A stretch of DNA of 64,000 nt, taken from Apoderus coryli. Taxonomy: Eukaryota > Arthropoda > Insecta > Coleoptera > Attelabidae. Where the stretch lies: the NCBI GenBank assembly GCA_911728435.2, contig OU452202.1, positions 62,001 through 126,000 of the forward strand, given 5' to 3'. How positions within the stretch are numbered: position 1 is the stretch's first letter; the number at the start of each line of letters is the position of its first letter. Shown here piece after piece: positions 1 to 13,500 of this stretch. Both the position numbers and the translations under genes were made by a program. The notes beneath the pieces are model-generated. The model did no database searches. It had not been told where the DNA came from and was given only the letters and a program-made list of their open reading frames with translations.

Positions 1-1345
1 TCTATGACGACATGTATTTGTAGTCGATATCTTTTTCATTGAATTTGCTTTGTGTGGTATGGTTAATTTTGGGAAAAATTGTTGAATACTACTAAAAAAC
101 AATATATATTATGAATATGTTGGAAAAAAAATTAAGAAATTTATTACCTTGGAATTTCAACTGTTCATACATTTTGGAAGGATCTATTATCTACATGGAA
201 TAACTTATTGTATTATTTCTATGATGACATATGATGTCGAGGATATCTTCTTCATTGAATTTGCTTTGTATAGGTATTGATCAAGTTTTGGAAAAATTGG
301 CGAATACTATTAAAAAGCTATATTATATGTAGGAAAAATTGTGTATATTTAGTAAAATATTATTACCATATATTATTATGTACTATCCTTTGAAGTCCAT
401 TTTACAAATATGTGATTGAATAAGTTGAGTGAAATTAATGAATATATTTTGAAAGAACCATACTATATTATTCGTATGTGAATGTAAATTTCGTTTGTTG
501 AATATAATTGTATTTAGATGGTTTTTTACAATATAATAAAATTTGAAACTAACTCTAATGTTACAGAATAATTTAATTAACAAATATTGAAAATTTAAGA
601 ATCATGTGAAAGTTAAAAACAGTTTTACAAAGATATAAGAATTTTTTTATTAACTTTTTTGCATTTCAATTAATTTATTATTGAAATAGAAGAAAAAAAT
701 AAAAATTATAATTCTATGGTTGGATGGCAACATTATCAATGTTGATTTTTTGGTACTTTGAAGCGCCAAAACAATTATAACATAATATTGAAACAGAAAA
801 ATACATCCATTTGGTTTTGTCATTTTGTAGATTTTATTTTTTCAAAATAAATATTTTAAATTAGGATTGTCATTCAACCATAGAATTATAATTTCGAAGT
901 TTACAATAATAATATGAAACAATTATTTGAGGAGGACACAAAAGCACAACTCAATAATGACAACATAATGTATATTAATCAATAGAGGCCCAACTTAATG
1001 CTCAACTCAATATTGATATCAAAATGTCAAATGTCAGAAGAGGCGCTAAGTATTTTTTTTTGTTAATAAGAGACTGTAAAAAATTTTAGTTATTAGTAGA
1101 AAATTGTCTGAGGAGGATTAATGTAAGAGCTCACTCAATAATGGCAACATAATGTAACTTAATCAATAGAGGCCCAACTTAATGCTCAACTCAATATTGA
1201 TATCAAAATGTCAATATGCCAAAAGAGGTGCTTATTATTTTTTTTTAATAAGAGATTGTAGAAAAATCTCAATTATTAGCAAGTTTAAGGTATCCTCAAC
1301 TCAGATTTTATGGAAAAAGTATCCTCAACTCAAATTTTTACTGTT
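1..1345 (+). repeat. Non-coding repeat, copy 1 of a large direct repeat
   Basis: This stretch has no convincing gene. It aligns along most of its length with about 31860-33343, with scattered substitutions and indels. Internal units repeat: a block near 1-100 recurs near 215-310, and a block near 905-1060 recurs near 1100-1245 with shared words such as CAATAGAGGCCCAACTTAAT. It lies just downstream of the Helitron stop codon, so it could be Helitron 3' flank or a separate repeat family. Confidence 0.75.
707..890. repeat. MITE-like element with 24-bp terminal inverted repeats
   Basis: The ends at 707-730 and 867-890 are inverted copies of each other with about two mismatches; the core is TATAATTCTATGGTTG. 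The interior is AT-rich and non-coding. A related copy sits at 32686-32904, inside the second copy of the surrounding repeat, so it inserted before that repeat was duplicated. The superfamily cannot be assigned. Confidence 0.6.
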
Positions 1346-1560
1346 TCATTTATTCAAATGGTTAAGTCAGTATTGACAACCAAATGTAAACATATCAATA
1401 GACGTGCAAACATATTAATGTTGCCAATAAGAGACTAAAAAATCTCAATTATTAGCTAAATTTATGTAATTCTCAAGCTGAAATAATGATACAAAGAGTA
1501 TTTCTAAATATCAACAGCGAGATTGCATGTTATTAATGTGATATGACTGGAAATATATAC

Positions 1561-4500
1561 TTAACGTACAATTTCCGTAAAAACAATGTTTTTAGTGTAG
1601 ATCTCATCAGAAGTAGGGCGTAATTTACCTTGTGAGCTGGTGTTCTCTACACAAACATGTACACAATCGAAACCTTTCGTTCGACTGAAGGCAGTGTACA
1701 TCATCCCATGGGTAAATACAGGATAAGGTAAATAAATACCTATCTTGTCAAATGTTTGACCTTGGGATTTATTAATTGTCATAGCGTATGCAACTTTAAC
1801 TGGAAATTGTCGACGTCGCAACTTGAAAGGAAGAGAGGCGACAGTCTCAGTTAAATCAATACGCGGAATCAAGACAGTATGATCAGTTAAGGTTCCTGTC
1901 ATATCGATTCGTCTCGCTTCAATGCTATGTTGGTACAATCGAGTAATTAGTAACCGAGTGCCATTGCATAAGCTAAGATCGCAATTCATGTTGCGTAAAA
2001 GCATAACTACAACTCCAACTTTTAAAATCAATTTATGTTCTGGCATGCCATTTGGTTGGAGTGAGTTAAGCGATTCAACAGGATAGTTGGCTGCCTCAAT
2101 TTCTTCATCGTTTTCATATAAAATTTTGTCTGCACTATAATAGGTAGTTGCAGGACCTTCCATATTTTGAACGATTCCAAAATTTATGGCATTGCAATGT
2201 TCGTTTAATGGTGCTAGAATGGCACACTTAGGAACAGTTCCTGGTTGCAAATTTGGAAAACAAATTGTCAAAAGTTCCTCTTTGGAAGCCACCAAACATT
2301 GTGCTGGAACCACAAATAGACTTGGTAAGGAAGGAATATTGACAGAAGGTAAAGTGTTGTTTCCCAAGTGTAGCAACCATTCGGAAAATTCTCGTTCTTC
2401 TGGACGTGCTCGCACGTTAGTAACTAATTGCAATTTGGTAAATGATTGCCACAGAAAGCTGTATTGCAGAGTTTCGGCGACAATCTGTGACCGATATGCG
2501 TTAGGCATGACAGGTAATGTTTGACGAAAGTCACCAGAAAGTAGGATAACTTTTCCGCCGAATAATTTGTCATTGCCGCACAGATCTTTTAAAACTCTGT
2601 TGATGAGTTCTAACGCTAATCGAGGTATCATTGACATTTCATCAAAAATGATGAGCTTTGCATTTCTGATAGAACGACCGTCTTGACTATTAGCTCGCAG
2701 TTCTGAGACAGACGTATCTGTAAGGGGAACTGGAAGTTTAAAGCGAGAGTGTAAAGTCCTACCTTGTTTCATTAAGCTGGCACTAATGCCAGTCCAAGAT
2801 ACAGGTATTACGGGAAGTTCTCTACCATTCAAATACGTAATTAAAGCGTTAAAAACAAAAGTTTTTCCCGCTCCAGCGCAACCAGTGACAGCGAATAGGC
2901 GTGGTTCCACATTGTCATTTTCAACAGCATTTATAACTCTGAAACGGAAAAAAAGTATATGTAAAAATGTAAAAGGTTGTTGTTACATAACTGTTAGTTG
3001 ACTGAATTTAAAGTGTAATTGCAAATGTACAGAGTAGCTATTTATTTACCATCTAGTATTGCCTGTGGTGTATACCGTGTTTGTAATTTTTTTATATTTG
3101 AAAAAATAATGTCAGAGTCAGAAATAAATAAAAACAAAAATCGCCAAAAATTGTATTTTAAAAAATTTCCGAAAACGGCTAAAGTTACTTTACTTTTGAA
3201 AATTTAATTTGAAAGGTATTTAAATTGTACAACTTTTTTTTTAATTTAACTGACATTGTAAATTTCATCGTTTCCAAGATTCCAATACTATCCCATTCTT
3301 ATTTTGGACACAGTATATAATGTTCGCAAAGAATATCCACTGTTGTTATGGATATGTTAATGCATGGCATTTACAACACAGTATGAAGCAATAATACAAA
3401 AGTTGAAAATAAATGAAAAAGTAATGTAATTTGTTGAAACTGTATTCGGTAGCATTCAATTATTTATAATAATCAAAAAAATGTAAATTAAAGAAATTTA
3501 CCTGTCGAAAACGTTGCGCTGATCTTCATTTAATTGATCTCGCATTTGAATTCCTGCAAGGAGTTCATCTTGAGGATTTATAGGCACCTCATTTAATTCC
3601 AATCTTTCCTGTGGTTCTGGAAGATTGAAATCAGACAAACGTTTGTTGTTTCTCAACATAATGCTCTGTATAAATGCAAGCGTTTGTTGTTCCGCTCTGT
3701 TGTTATTGTAACCGCGATGAATGTAATCTTCCATCATACAGTCACGAAAAACTTCCCACAATTCCAATGGATTAGTTACTTCTCCGAAGATCAAGATGTG
3801 AGCAAAAAGTCTTCTAATAACTTTAGGTACTTGGTGCTCTCGAGCTTCTTGTAATGCTCGGTTCCATTCTTGATCATCGTCAAGAAGTAAACGTGCACGG
3901 CACGCATCCAGGAAAGTATCGTACAAAGTTTCTGCAAGTATGTATAAAAAAAGTTTAGCAGAATGAAATACTTGAAAGAAAGAATTCCTTACCATCAACA
4001 GTGCGAAGATCTTCGTATGATGTGGCTCCTCTAACATGTAATAACAATACTCGGAGATAGTATTGTTCTGTGTTGCGAATGGACACATTGTACATTCTAG
4101 CAATCATTTTTTCAACGCCTCGTTGACGTTGTTGCCAACGTTTTTGAGGCGTTTTCCAGACATAATGTTGGGGAATGTCTGGGTAACGGTGTTGGCGAGC
4201 GCCAACATCTTCTCGATTCAGTCTAAACCAATCTGTAAGCTGTGTTGTTTGATTTCTTTCAACAGCTTGACGTTCATTGCCCCTTTCAAAATGAACAATA
4301 TTTCTGTGTGGTAAATGCACTGGAAGACGATAAACAGTATGTGTTATATCATGAATTTTAAATTGATTAATATGATATGCAGCCTCAGGTGCAGTTAGGT
4401 ATCTGCCAGCTAAATATGTTTCAGTCTCGTCATAATTTAGTACGTTGCGTACTTCCAAATGAAGGAGAGCACGGTCAACGCCTTTGAAAACATATTTGTG

Positions 4501-7500
4501 GAGATATTTCACGACCCTAGTATTAGCACAAACATCAATATTAATGTGTGTTTGATACCTAAGTAGAAGATATCGATTATACGGAACAACCCATTTGTTA
4601 TCAACAACATGAGTGTTTCTAATGAATGCTTCCCTACCATTGTTTGGTCTTTTGTAAGTCGCTCTACCATGAGGATCAATAGTAGTTTCATCACAAAAGT
4701 TATGGGGATACTTTCGTTTGCAGCGGCCGTCCTCCATGCAAGAAGCATTAGGATTTTCAGGGCCACATGGAGAGTGTATCATGTGTTTTACAACCAAACT
4801 AAATAGTTCTGGTTCTAAATCACGATCTGGAAGTTCAGCAGAAACAGTTTGGTCTATTCGATTTGTATCTAAGAGTTTGTCTTCTGCTCTTAGAGTCAAA
4901 ACGATATGGGCATGTGGTAGACCACGCTTTTGAAATTCTATAGTATAGAACTGACATACTGGTACGCCAAAAATATAGTCATCTAAAATTTCTTTTAGTA
5001 ACTGATTTAATTTGGTATTGAAAACTCTTGCTACCAACATAGGATGATTATTAGGATCATCATTTGGAGGAATGTTCTCCACAATCTCTCGCCAATTAGG
5101 ATTGCAAGTGACTGTAATGAATAATGTTGGAGTTCCAAATTTACTATTTAGACAGAGACTGTCCTGAAACAATTGATGCATATATCTGGGACTACCCACG
5201 AATGTGGAAGGCAAAATCACCATTCGGCCTACTTGTTCTGCTTCGTTGTCAACAGCTACTCGATGGAGATAGTCCATGAGTCCCTGGTAATATTCAGCCC
5301 GAAGACGACCCTGATTTTGTTTGATATATTCAATATTATTTGCTTCTATGCGAATATATGCAGAAACAATGAATTGTTGGGTCAACTGAGCAGCGTGTTT
5401 AAATCGGTCAAATGTATGTTCGTCATTTTCACGCCTGTATGCTAATCGAAATGCATAATACTGACACAATGTCACTCTTGTATTGGCATTCCTATGAGTT
5501 AGTTCAAGGGACCAACCAAATTCACCGTTTGGAAATAATAACGGAAAAGATAAAGGATCTAACCTTGAATCCAAGTGAGATAGATGGTGAAATAATTCAC
5601 GTCTACCTGGACCTTCAATCTGATTACGAACGAAAATTCTGAGATTTGATGTAGGAGGAAGTTCATTGTTAAACGGATATACAGCAGCTACTTCGTTTAC
5701 AGTAGGTAAATCGAAACGTCTGTCTCCTCTAACAGCTAACAATTCTAACACTACATTTGGAATTTCGTTATTGCGTTGTTGTTCTCGTTCGAACACTTCG
5801 CGTAGCATCATATATGCATTAGCATATGGATTAAATGTACGCATGACATTTTCCAAGATTTGAATCAAATTGATATTGAGATTATAACGTGGTTGATTGG
5901 CTATGCGCTGATTTATTGCGGCATTAGCATCCAAATAATAAATTGGACCACGATTGGGCTGTGGATTAGCTATATTAACATTTGAATAATGATAATATAC
6001 TTTCCCTTGCACAGAATATGTGAATGGGCCTGGGTTTCGAAATTCCCTAAGATTTGCCATCATGCTAGCGAATTGAAAAGCATTGTTATAGCGAATGGAA
6101 TTTCTTTTAAATTCTCTAGATAATGGATGACGACCTGTAAATAACTGTTGCAATACTGGTGGAAAAGGCTGCAGGGCCGGCAGATTATCAACATGAACTT
6201 TACCACCTTTACAACATTTATTATAGTCTAATCGAGCGGTACGCTCCATGGAGAAATACAAAGCACCACAAAAGATGCATTCTCTATCCATAGCTCCAAG
6301 ATGTAGAGGTTCTGCGTTTCTTTCAAAACCACGCAAATAACCTGGATGAAGTTGTCTTAAATTTCTCAGGCGACCCAGGTCAGCCATAAGAACATCGACT
6401 TCTTCTTGATATTGGGCCAATCTGTCAGCCAAGTCATTTTGATTGTGGTTATGAAGATTGTCGTTATTGACAACTTCTAATGGAGCATTAGGTAAATTGT
6501 CGTTGTTGACTATCTCCAATTGTTCAATTTCCATGTCGACAACAGCTTCCAGTGGAACATTTTGAATTTGAAGGTTGTCGTCATGGGCATTGTGTAATTC
6601 CTCAATTTCCATAGGAATTATTTGTTGACTTCGAATCTCTTCTTCGTCATTACCGTAAACTGAAATAAAATAATATTAAAAATATGTACAAAAAATATCC
6701 ATATAGGTATATTATTAAAATTGTTATATTATGAAAATGTGGCTGATGCAATTCATGTTGAATGTTTGATATTTAAAAAAATAGAGAATTAACAAATTGT
6801 TTTTTTTTTTTAATAAGTACAGGGATGTAATAGGAAAAAAAAAATTAATTTGAATAATATTTTCGCTAATGCAGCGGTGTTATATATACGTAAAACAACA
6901 CAACATTGGAATTATCAAAAAAAAAAATTAAATTTTTTTAAATTCCTTGTTAATTTTTGCTGCAAAAAGTAATAATTTCTTATGTATTTAATGTGAACAG
7001 TTTTGCAGGAACTTGCTTGTATACAAAAGTCTGCAAGTAAAGGTTTTTACTTTCAACTGTGTGTACTTTATTAATACAGGCAAATTTTTAGAAAACTGTT
7101 CACTTTAGTTATTTTTTAAGCAAAAATGAACAGCGAATTTAAAAAATATGTATTTATTCCAGTGGCGGAAAAAAATTTGAGGTAGGTTAAAGTATCACGA
7201 ACCCTTATAGCATGTCATTGGTTAATTTTTAAAAAAAATTATTTATGTCAAAATATGACATTAAAGAACATATCAGTTACTAAATTTGAAAAAATATTTG
7301 AAAGACTTTTTGAATTATGACCAAATTTTCGATTTTAAATAAAATTTTTCACACCCTGTATTTAGACAACTAAGCTTTTTAAGGGTATAAATATATCTCT
7401 ATATCAAAATATATGAATTAGCGAGAGTTTTCTGTGGTAGAGCGTTGTCGGTCGAATTTAGAAACACTCTTAAAGTGATTAGTTGTTTAGAAACACGATA

Positions 7501-10500
7501 TCAAATATATATATATACCTTTCAAGTAGGTAACTGTGGTGACATTTTAAACGTTATTTTCTCGAGAATAATGAGGGCAAATATCAAAAGTGACCTATCG
7601 CTGTAAATCAGATAAAAAATACTTTGAAATGATGTATCAGTGGAACCCTACTGATATATGAAAATTTAGTGGTTGTGTCCACCTTTATAAGAGGGTTTAA
7701 GCGTTTTCAATCAAAATCTAGTGGCTTCATCCTAGGACTGCCTAAAACTCATATACCAAAATTTAGCTCAATTGGTTAAAGCGTGTGAGCACTATCGTGG
7801 TAGAATACATACAGACACACATACATACAAACACACACACACACACACACAGACAGACTTCCATCTGGAAATGGTTTTAATCGGCTCAGGGAACTTCAAA
7901 ATGTTTATATTTGTTTTTATCTCAATTTTTTTTAGTGCGTTCACAATACTTTCCCTGTACGGGAAAGTAAAAAATATTAAAAGAGTTTTTGAATTATGGC
8001 AAATTTTCGATTTTAAATTAAAATCTTTGATACCCTGTATCTAGACAACTAAGCTGTTTAAGAGTATAAATATGTTTTTACTGAAGTAATCCATCTATCG
8101 AGGAGTGAATAGTATGATTTGAATAAATATGTCTCTATATCAAAATACATTAATTAGCGAGTGTTGTGTGGTAGAGCGTTGTCGGTGAAATTTAGAAACA
8201 CCCGTAAAGGGATTACTTGTCTAGACGCAGGGTGTCAAAGGTTCAAATTTAAAATACAAAATTCGTCATAATTCAAAAAGGAGGTTGAATAGTGATAATA
8301 TTTATCTTCTTATTTTTTAAGCCAGTGGAATAAATATACTTTTTTATTATAAATTCTCTGTTTAAGTTTGCTTGAAATTATGGGTCTAAAGTGAACAGTT
8401 TCGTCGGAATTTGCCTGTAAACAAAAATCTGCAAGTAAAGGTTTCAACTGTGTGTACCTTATTAATATGCACCCTTTAATAGTAGACATTTGTTTAGAGG
8501 CAAATTTTTGCAAAACTGTTCACTTTAGAGTCATAAAAAGTTATGACTTTTTTAAGCAAAATGAACAGTGAATAAACGCAGTGACTATTTTTTAATTGAA
8601 TAGTTATTACCTGGTTGGGATGATGCTATGTTAGTTGATGGTAAATTAATTACAGCATCATCTTCTTCAACATGTTCAGCGGTTTGCTGTTCCAAAACAA
8701 TATTTTGCGAAGGAGAGATTCGTCGGAGCCGTTTATTCCCAGGTAGAGGATTAGCTAAAAATTAAGTAAAAATTATTCTCAAGCATAACATATTTGTATA
8801 TACCTAAAATAATAAATTAAAAAGGTATATCGAAAAGGTAATTTATTTTAAAAAAATTGTAGAAATTATTTGGATTGTGTTTTTTTTTTGAGGGTTGCAA
8901 TTTCATGTATATCTTTTCTATCCATATGCCAATATGGCCTTTGCATATGTCAATTTAATACCTATTTCTTATTAAAACAACTATATTGTATCATTTACAT
9001 GTAAGATAAGTACGTCGAAAATCATTTTATGTACTGGGTGTTTATTTATAAACGCACACCCCTTTTTAACTGTGTTGTTTCACCCTGGAGAAGAAAATGT
9101 TAAATAAGAAAGTTTTGGGGTTTAAAGTAAACTATTTACAGCATCAATTATTAAATATAGTTTGAAGTAAACAAAAGTAATTTACACAAATCTAAGAAAT
9201 AAATCTAAAATATTTACAAATAATGTTTGATTTTTAATAGCTTTTTCGAGTGTATTCCATAAATTGTTAATAGTGTTTTGCGTTTTTCTAACAAAGTTTT
9301 GCTTATTTGGTACTCTACTGACTAAAAATCAGGATCTATCTGATCATAAAATTTCATCAGAAAACTGTTGATTTTCGTTCATTCTTTGCAGCATTTGGTA
9401 GCAAAATTGAACTTGTTTTTGTTTCTGTTCAGGAACATTTTCTTCTACAGGGTTAAACAACAAAATGAAAGTGGGTGTGCGTTTATAAATGATCATCCAG
9501 TATTTTCACAAATAGTTTTTTCAATTTGTTTTTAAAAATTATATTTACAAATCAACTGTAGAATAAGTAAATTAGTAATGTTAATCGGAAAAATATTTAT
9601 TGAAATTTAAAAAAAAAAAAAAATGCATAACATCAAAGTTAAATATATTAGTAATTTTATTTACCATTTGTATTATTGGTAAAATCATCAGTTGTTAATC
9701 TACTCGGACCTGGGTTTTGGCTAAAATGTTCACCATTTCTATTGTGCCGTTGATTTCCATTTAAAGTGGAAGTAGCTATAAAAAAAATAAAAAATAAATT
9801 ATTATTATTGTTTTTCGTAATATACATTGTGTTTAAGATAAGAATGGAATAGCATTGGAATCTTGGAAATGGTAAAAGTCACAATGTCGATTAAATTAGA
9901 GAAAAGTTGTACATTAAAAATGGCTTTTGATTTTTATTGTTAAATTTAAAGCTATTTTCAATCCAAAAGTAGGTGGTATATCACACGTAATGGTTTACGA
10001 AACGTCCCAGCAAAAAATTGTAAACGCTATTTATATCTTCAAAGAGAATAAGAAAGTGTTATTAATGTTTTTATACATGTAAAAATAATGTCAGAAATAA
10101 ATAAAAACTAAAATCCCAAAAAATAGTTTTTTAAAAAATTCCCGAACATGCTTAAATTAGTTTAATTCTAAAAACACCATTTAAAAGGTGGTTAATTTCA
10201 CATTCCAATGAGGAAGTGCTTTCCATTTTTTATATCTGCAAAAATAATGCCAGAAAAAAATAAAAATTGTAAAAAATTGTTTTTTCAAAAACTCTCGAAA
10301 ACAGCTTAAGTTAGTTTAATTTTGAAAACACCATTTAAAGGGTGTTTAAATTGTATAACTTTTCTCTAATTGAACCGACATTGTAACTCAACAATAAAAA
10401 ATTCAGGGCTGTATTTAAAAAAATCTATTCGATGATGCTTTTTAAAAACACGAAACGTCGTAGTGAAAATTGGTAAACGTTATCTTTTTCTCCTCAAAAA

Positions 10501-13500
10501 GTAACAATGAGGAAGTGCTTTCCATCTTTTATATCTGCAAAAATAATGCCAGAAAAAATAAAAATTGCAAAAATTTGTTTTTTCAAGAACTCTCGAAAAC
10601 AGCTTAAGTTAGTTTAATTTTGAAAACACCAATTTAAAGGTGTTTAAATTATACAACTTTTCTCTAATTGAACCGACATTGTAACTCAACAATAAAAAAT
10701 TCAGGGCTGTATTTAAAAAAATCTATTCGATGATGCTTTTTAAAAACACGAAACGTCGTAGTGAAAATTGGTAAACGTTATCTTTTTCTCCTCAAAAAGT
10801 AACAATGAGGAAGTGCTTTCCATCTTTTATATCTGCAAAAATAATGCCAGAAAAAATAAAAATTGCAAAAATTTGTTTTTTGAAAAACTCTCGAAAGCAG
10901 CTTAAGTTAGTTTAATTTTGAAAACACCAATTTAAAGTTGTTTAAATTATACAACTTTTCTCTAATTGAACCGACATTGTAACTCAACAATAAAAAATTC
11001 AGGGCTGTATTTAAAAAAATCTATTCGATGATGCTTTTTAAAAACACGAAACGTCGTAGTGAAATTTGGTAAACGTTATCTTTTTCTCCTCAAAAAGTAA
11101 CAATGAGGAAGTGCTTTCCATCTTTTATATCTGCAAAAATAATGCCAGAAAAAATAAAAATTGCAAAAATTTGTTTTTTGAAAAACTCTCGAAAGCAGCT
11201 TAAGTTAGTTTAATTTTGAAAACACCAATTTAAAGTTGTTTAAATTATACAACTTTTCTCTAATTGAACAGACATTGTAACTCAACAATAAAAAATTCAG
11301 GGCTGTATTTAAAAAAATCTATTCGATGATGCTTTTTAAAAACACGAAACGTCGTAGTGAAATTTGGTAAACGTTATCTTTTTCTCCTCAAAAAGTAACA
11401 ATGAGGAAGTGCTTTCCATCTTTTATATCTGCAAAAATAATGCCAGAAAAAAATAAAAATTGCAAAAATTTGTTTTTTGAAAAACTCTCGAAAGCAGCTT
11501 AAGTTAGTTTAATTTGAAAACACCAATTTAAAGTTGTTTAAATTATACAACTTTTCTCTAATTGAACCGACATTGTAACTCAACAATAAAAAATTCAGGG
11601 CTGTATTTAAAAAATTGTATTCGATGATGCTTTTTAAAAACACGAAACGTCGTAGTGAAAATTGGTAAACGTTATCTTTTTCTCTTCAAAAAGTAACAAT
11701 GAGGAAGTGCTTTCCATCTTTTATATCTGCAAAAATAATGCCAGAAAAAATAAAAATTGCAAAAATTTGTTTTTTCAAAAACTCTCGAAAGCAGCTTAAG
11801 TTAGTTTAATTTTGAAAACACCAATTTAAAGGTGTTTAAATTATACAACTTTTCTCTAATTGAACCGACATTGTAACTCAACAATAAAAAATTCAGGGCT
11901 GTATTTAAAAAATTCTATTCGATGATGCTTTTTAAAAACACGAAACGTCGTAGTGAAAATTGGTAAACGTTATCTTTTTCTCCTCAAAAAGTAACAATGA
12001 GGAAGTGCTTTCCATCTTTTATATCTGCAAAAATAATGCCAGAAAAAATAAAAATTGCAAAAATTTGTTTTTTCAAAAACTCTCGAAAGCAGCTTAAGTT
12101 AGTTTAATTTGAAAACACCAATGTAAAGTTGTTTAAATTATACAACTTTTCTCTAATTGAACCGACATTGTAACTCAACAATAAAAAATTCAGGGCTGTA
12201 TTTAAAAAATTGTATTCGATGATGCTTTTTAAAAACACGAAACGTCGTAGTGAAAATTGGTAAACGTTATCTTTTTCTCCTCAAAAAGTAACAATGAGGA
12301 AGTGCTTTCCATCTTTTATATCTGCAAAAATAATGCCAGAAAAAATAAAAATTGCAAAAATTTGTTTTTTCAAAAACTCTCGAAAGCAGCTTAAGTTAGT
12401 TTAATTTTGAAAACACCAATTTAAAGGTGTTTAAATTATACAACTTTTCTCTAATTGAACCGACATTGTAACTCAACAATAAAAAATTCAGGGCTGTATT
12501 TAAAAAATTCTATTCGATGATGCTTTTTAAAAACACGAAACGTCGTAGTGAAAATTGGTAAACGTTATCTTTTTCTCCTCAAAAAGTAACAATGAGGAAG
12601 TGCTTTCCATCTTTTATATCTGCAAAAATAATGCCAGAAAAAATAAAAATTGCAAAAATTTGTTTTTTCAAAAACTCTCGAAAGCAGCTTAAGTTAGTTT
12701 AATTTTGAAAACACCAATTTAAAGGTGTTTAAATTATACAACTTTTCTCTAATTGAACCGACATTGTAACTCAACAATAAAAAATTCAGGGCTGTATTTA
12801 AAAAAATCTATTCGATGATGCTTTTTAAAAACACGAAACGTCGTAGTGAAAATTGGTAAACGTTATCTTTTTCTCCTCAAAAAGTAACAATGAGGAAGTG
12901 CTTTCCATCTTTTATATCTGCAAAAATAATGCCAGAAAAAATAAAAATTGCAAAAATTTGTTTTTTGAAAAACTCTCGAAAGCAGCTTAAATTAGTTTAA
13001 TTTTGAAAACACCAATTTAAAGGTGTTTAAATTATACAACTTTTCTCTAATTGAACCGACATTGTAACTCAACAATAAAAAATTCAGGGCTGTATTTAAA
13101 AAAATCTATTCGATGATGCTTTTTAAAAACACGAAACGTCGTAGTGAAAATTGGTAAACGTTATCTTTTTCTCCTCAAAAAGTAACAATGAGGAAGTGCT
13201 TTCCATCTTTTATATCTGCAAAAATAATGCCAGAAAAAATAAAAATTGCAAAAATTTGTTTTTTGAAAAACTCTCGAAAGCAGCTTAAATTAGTTTAATT
13301 TTGAAAACACCAATTTAAAGGTGTTTAAATTATACAACTTTTCTCTAATTGAACCGACATTGTAACTCAACAATAAAAAATTCAGGGCTGTATTTAAAAA
13401 ATTCTATTCGATGATGCTTTTTAAAAACACGAAACGTCGTAGTGAAAATTGGTAAACGTTATCTTTTTCTCCTCAAAAAGTAACAATGAGGAAGTGCTTT

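Noticed and set aside
7772..8044. Open frame across the CA microsatellite
   Set aside because: His/Thr runs from simple sequence, no domain.
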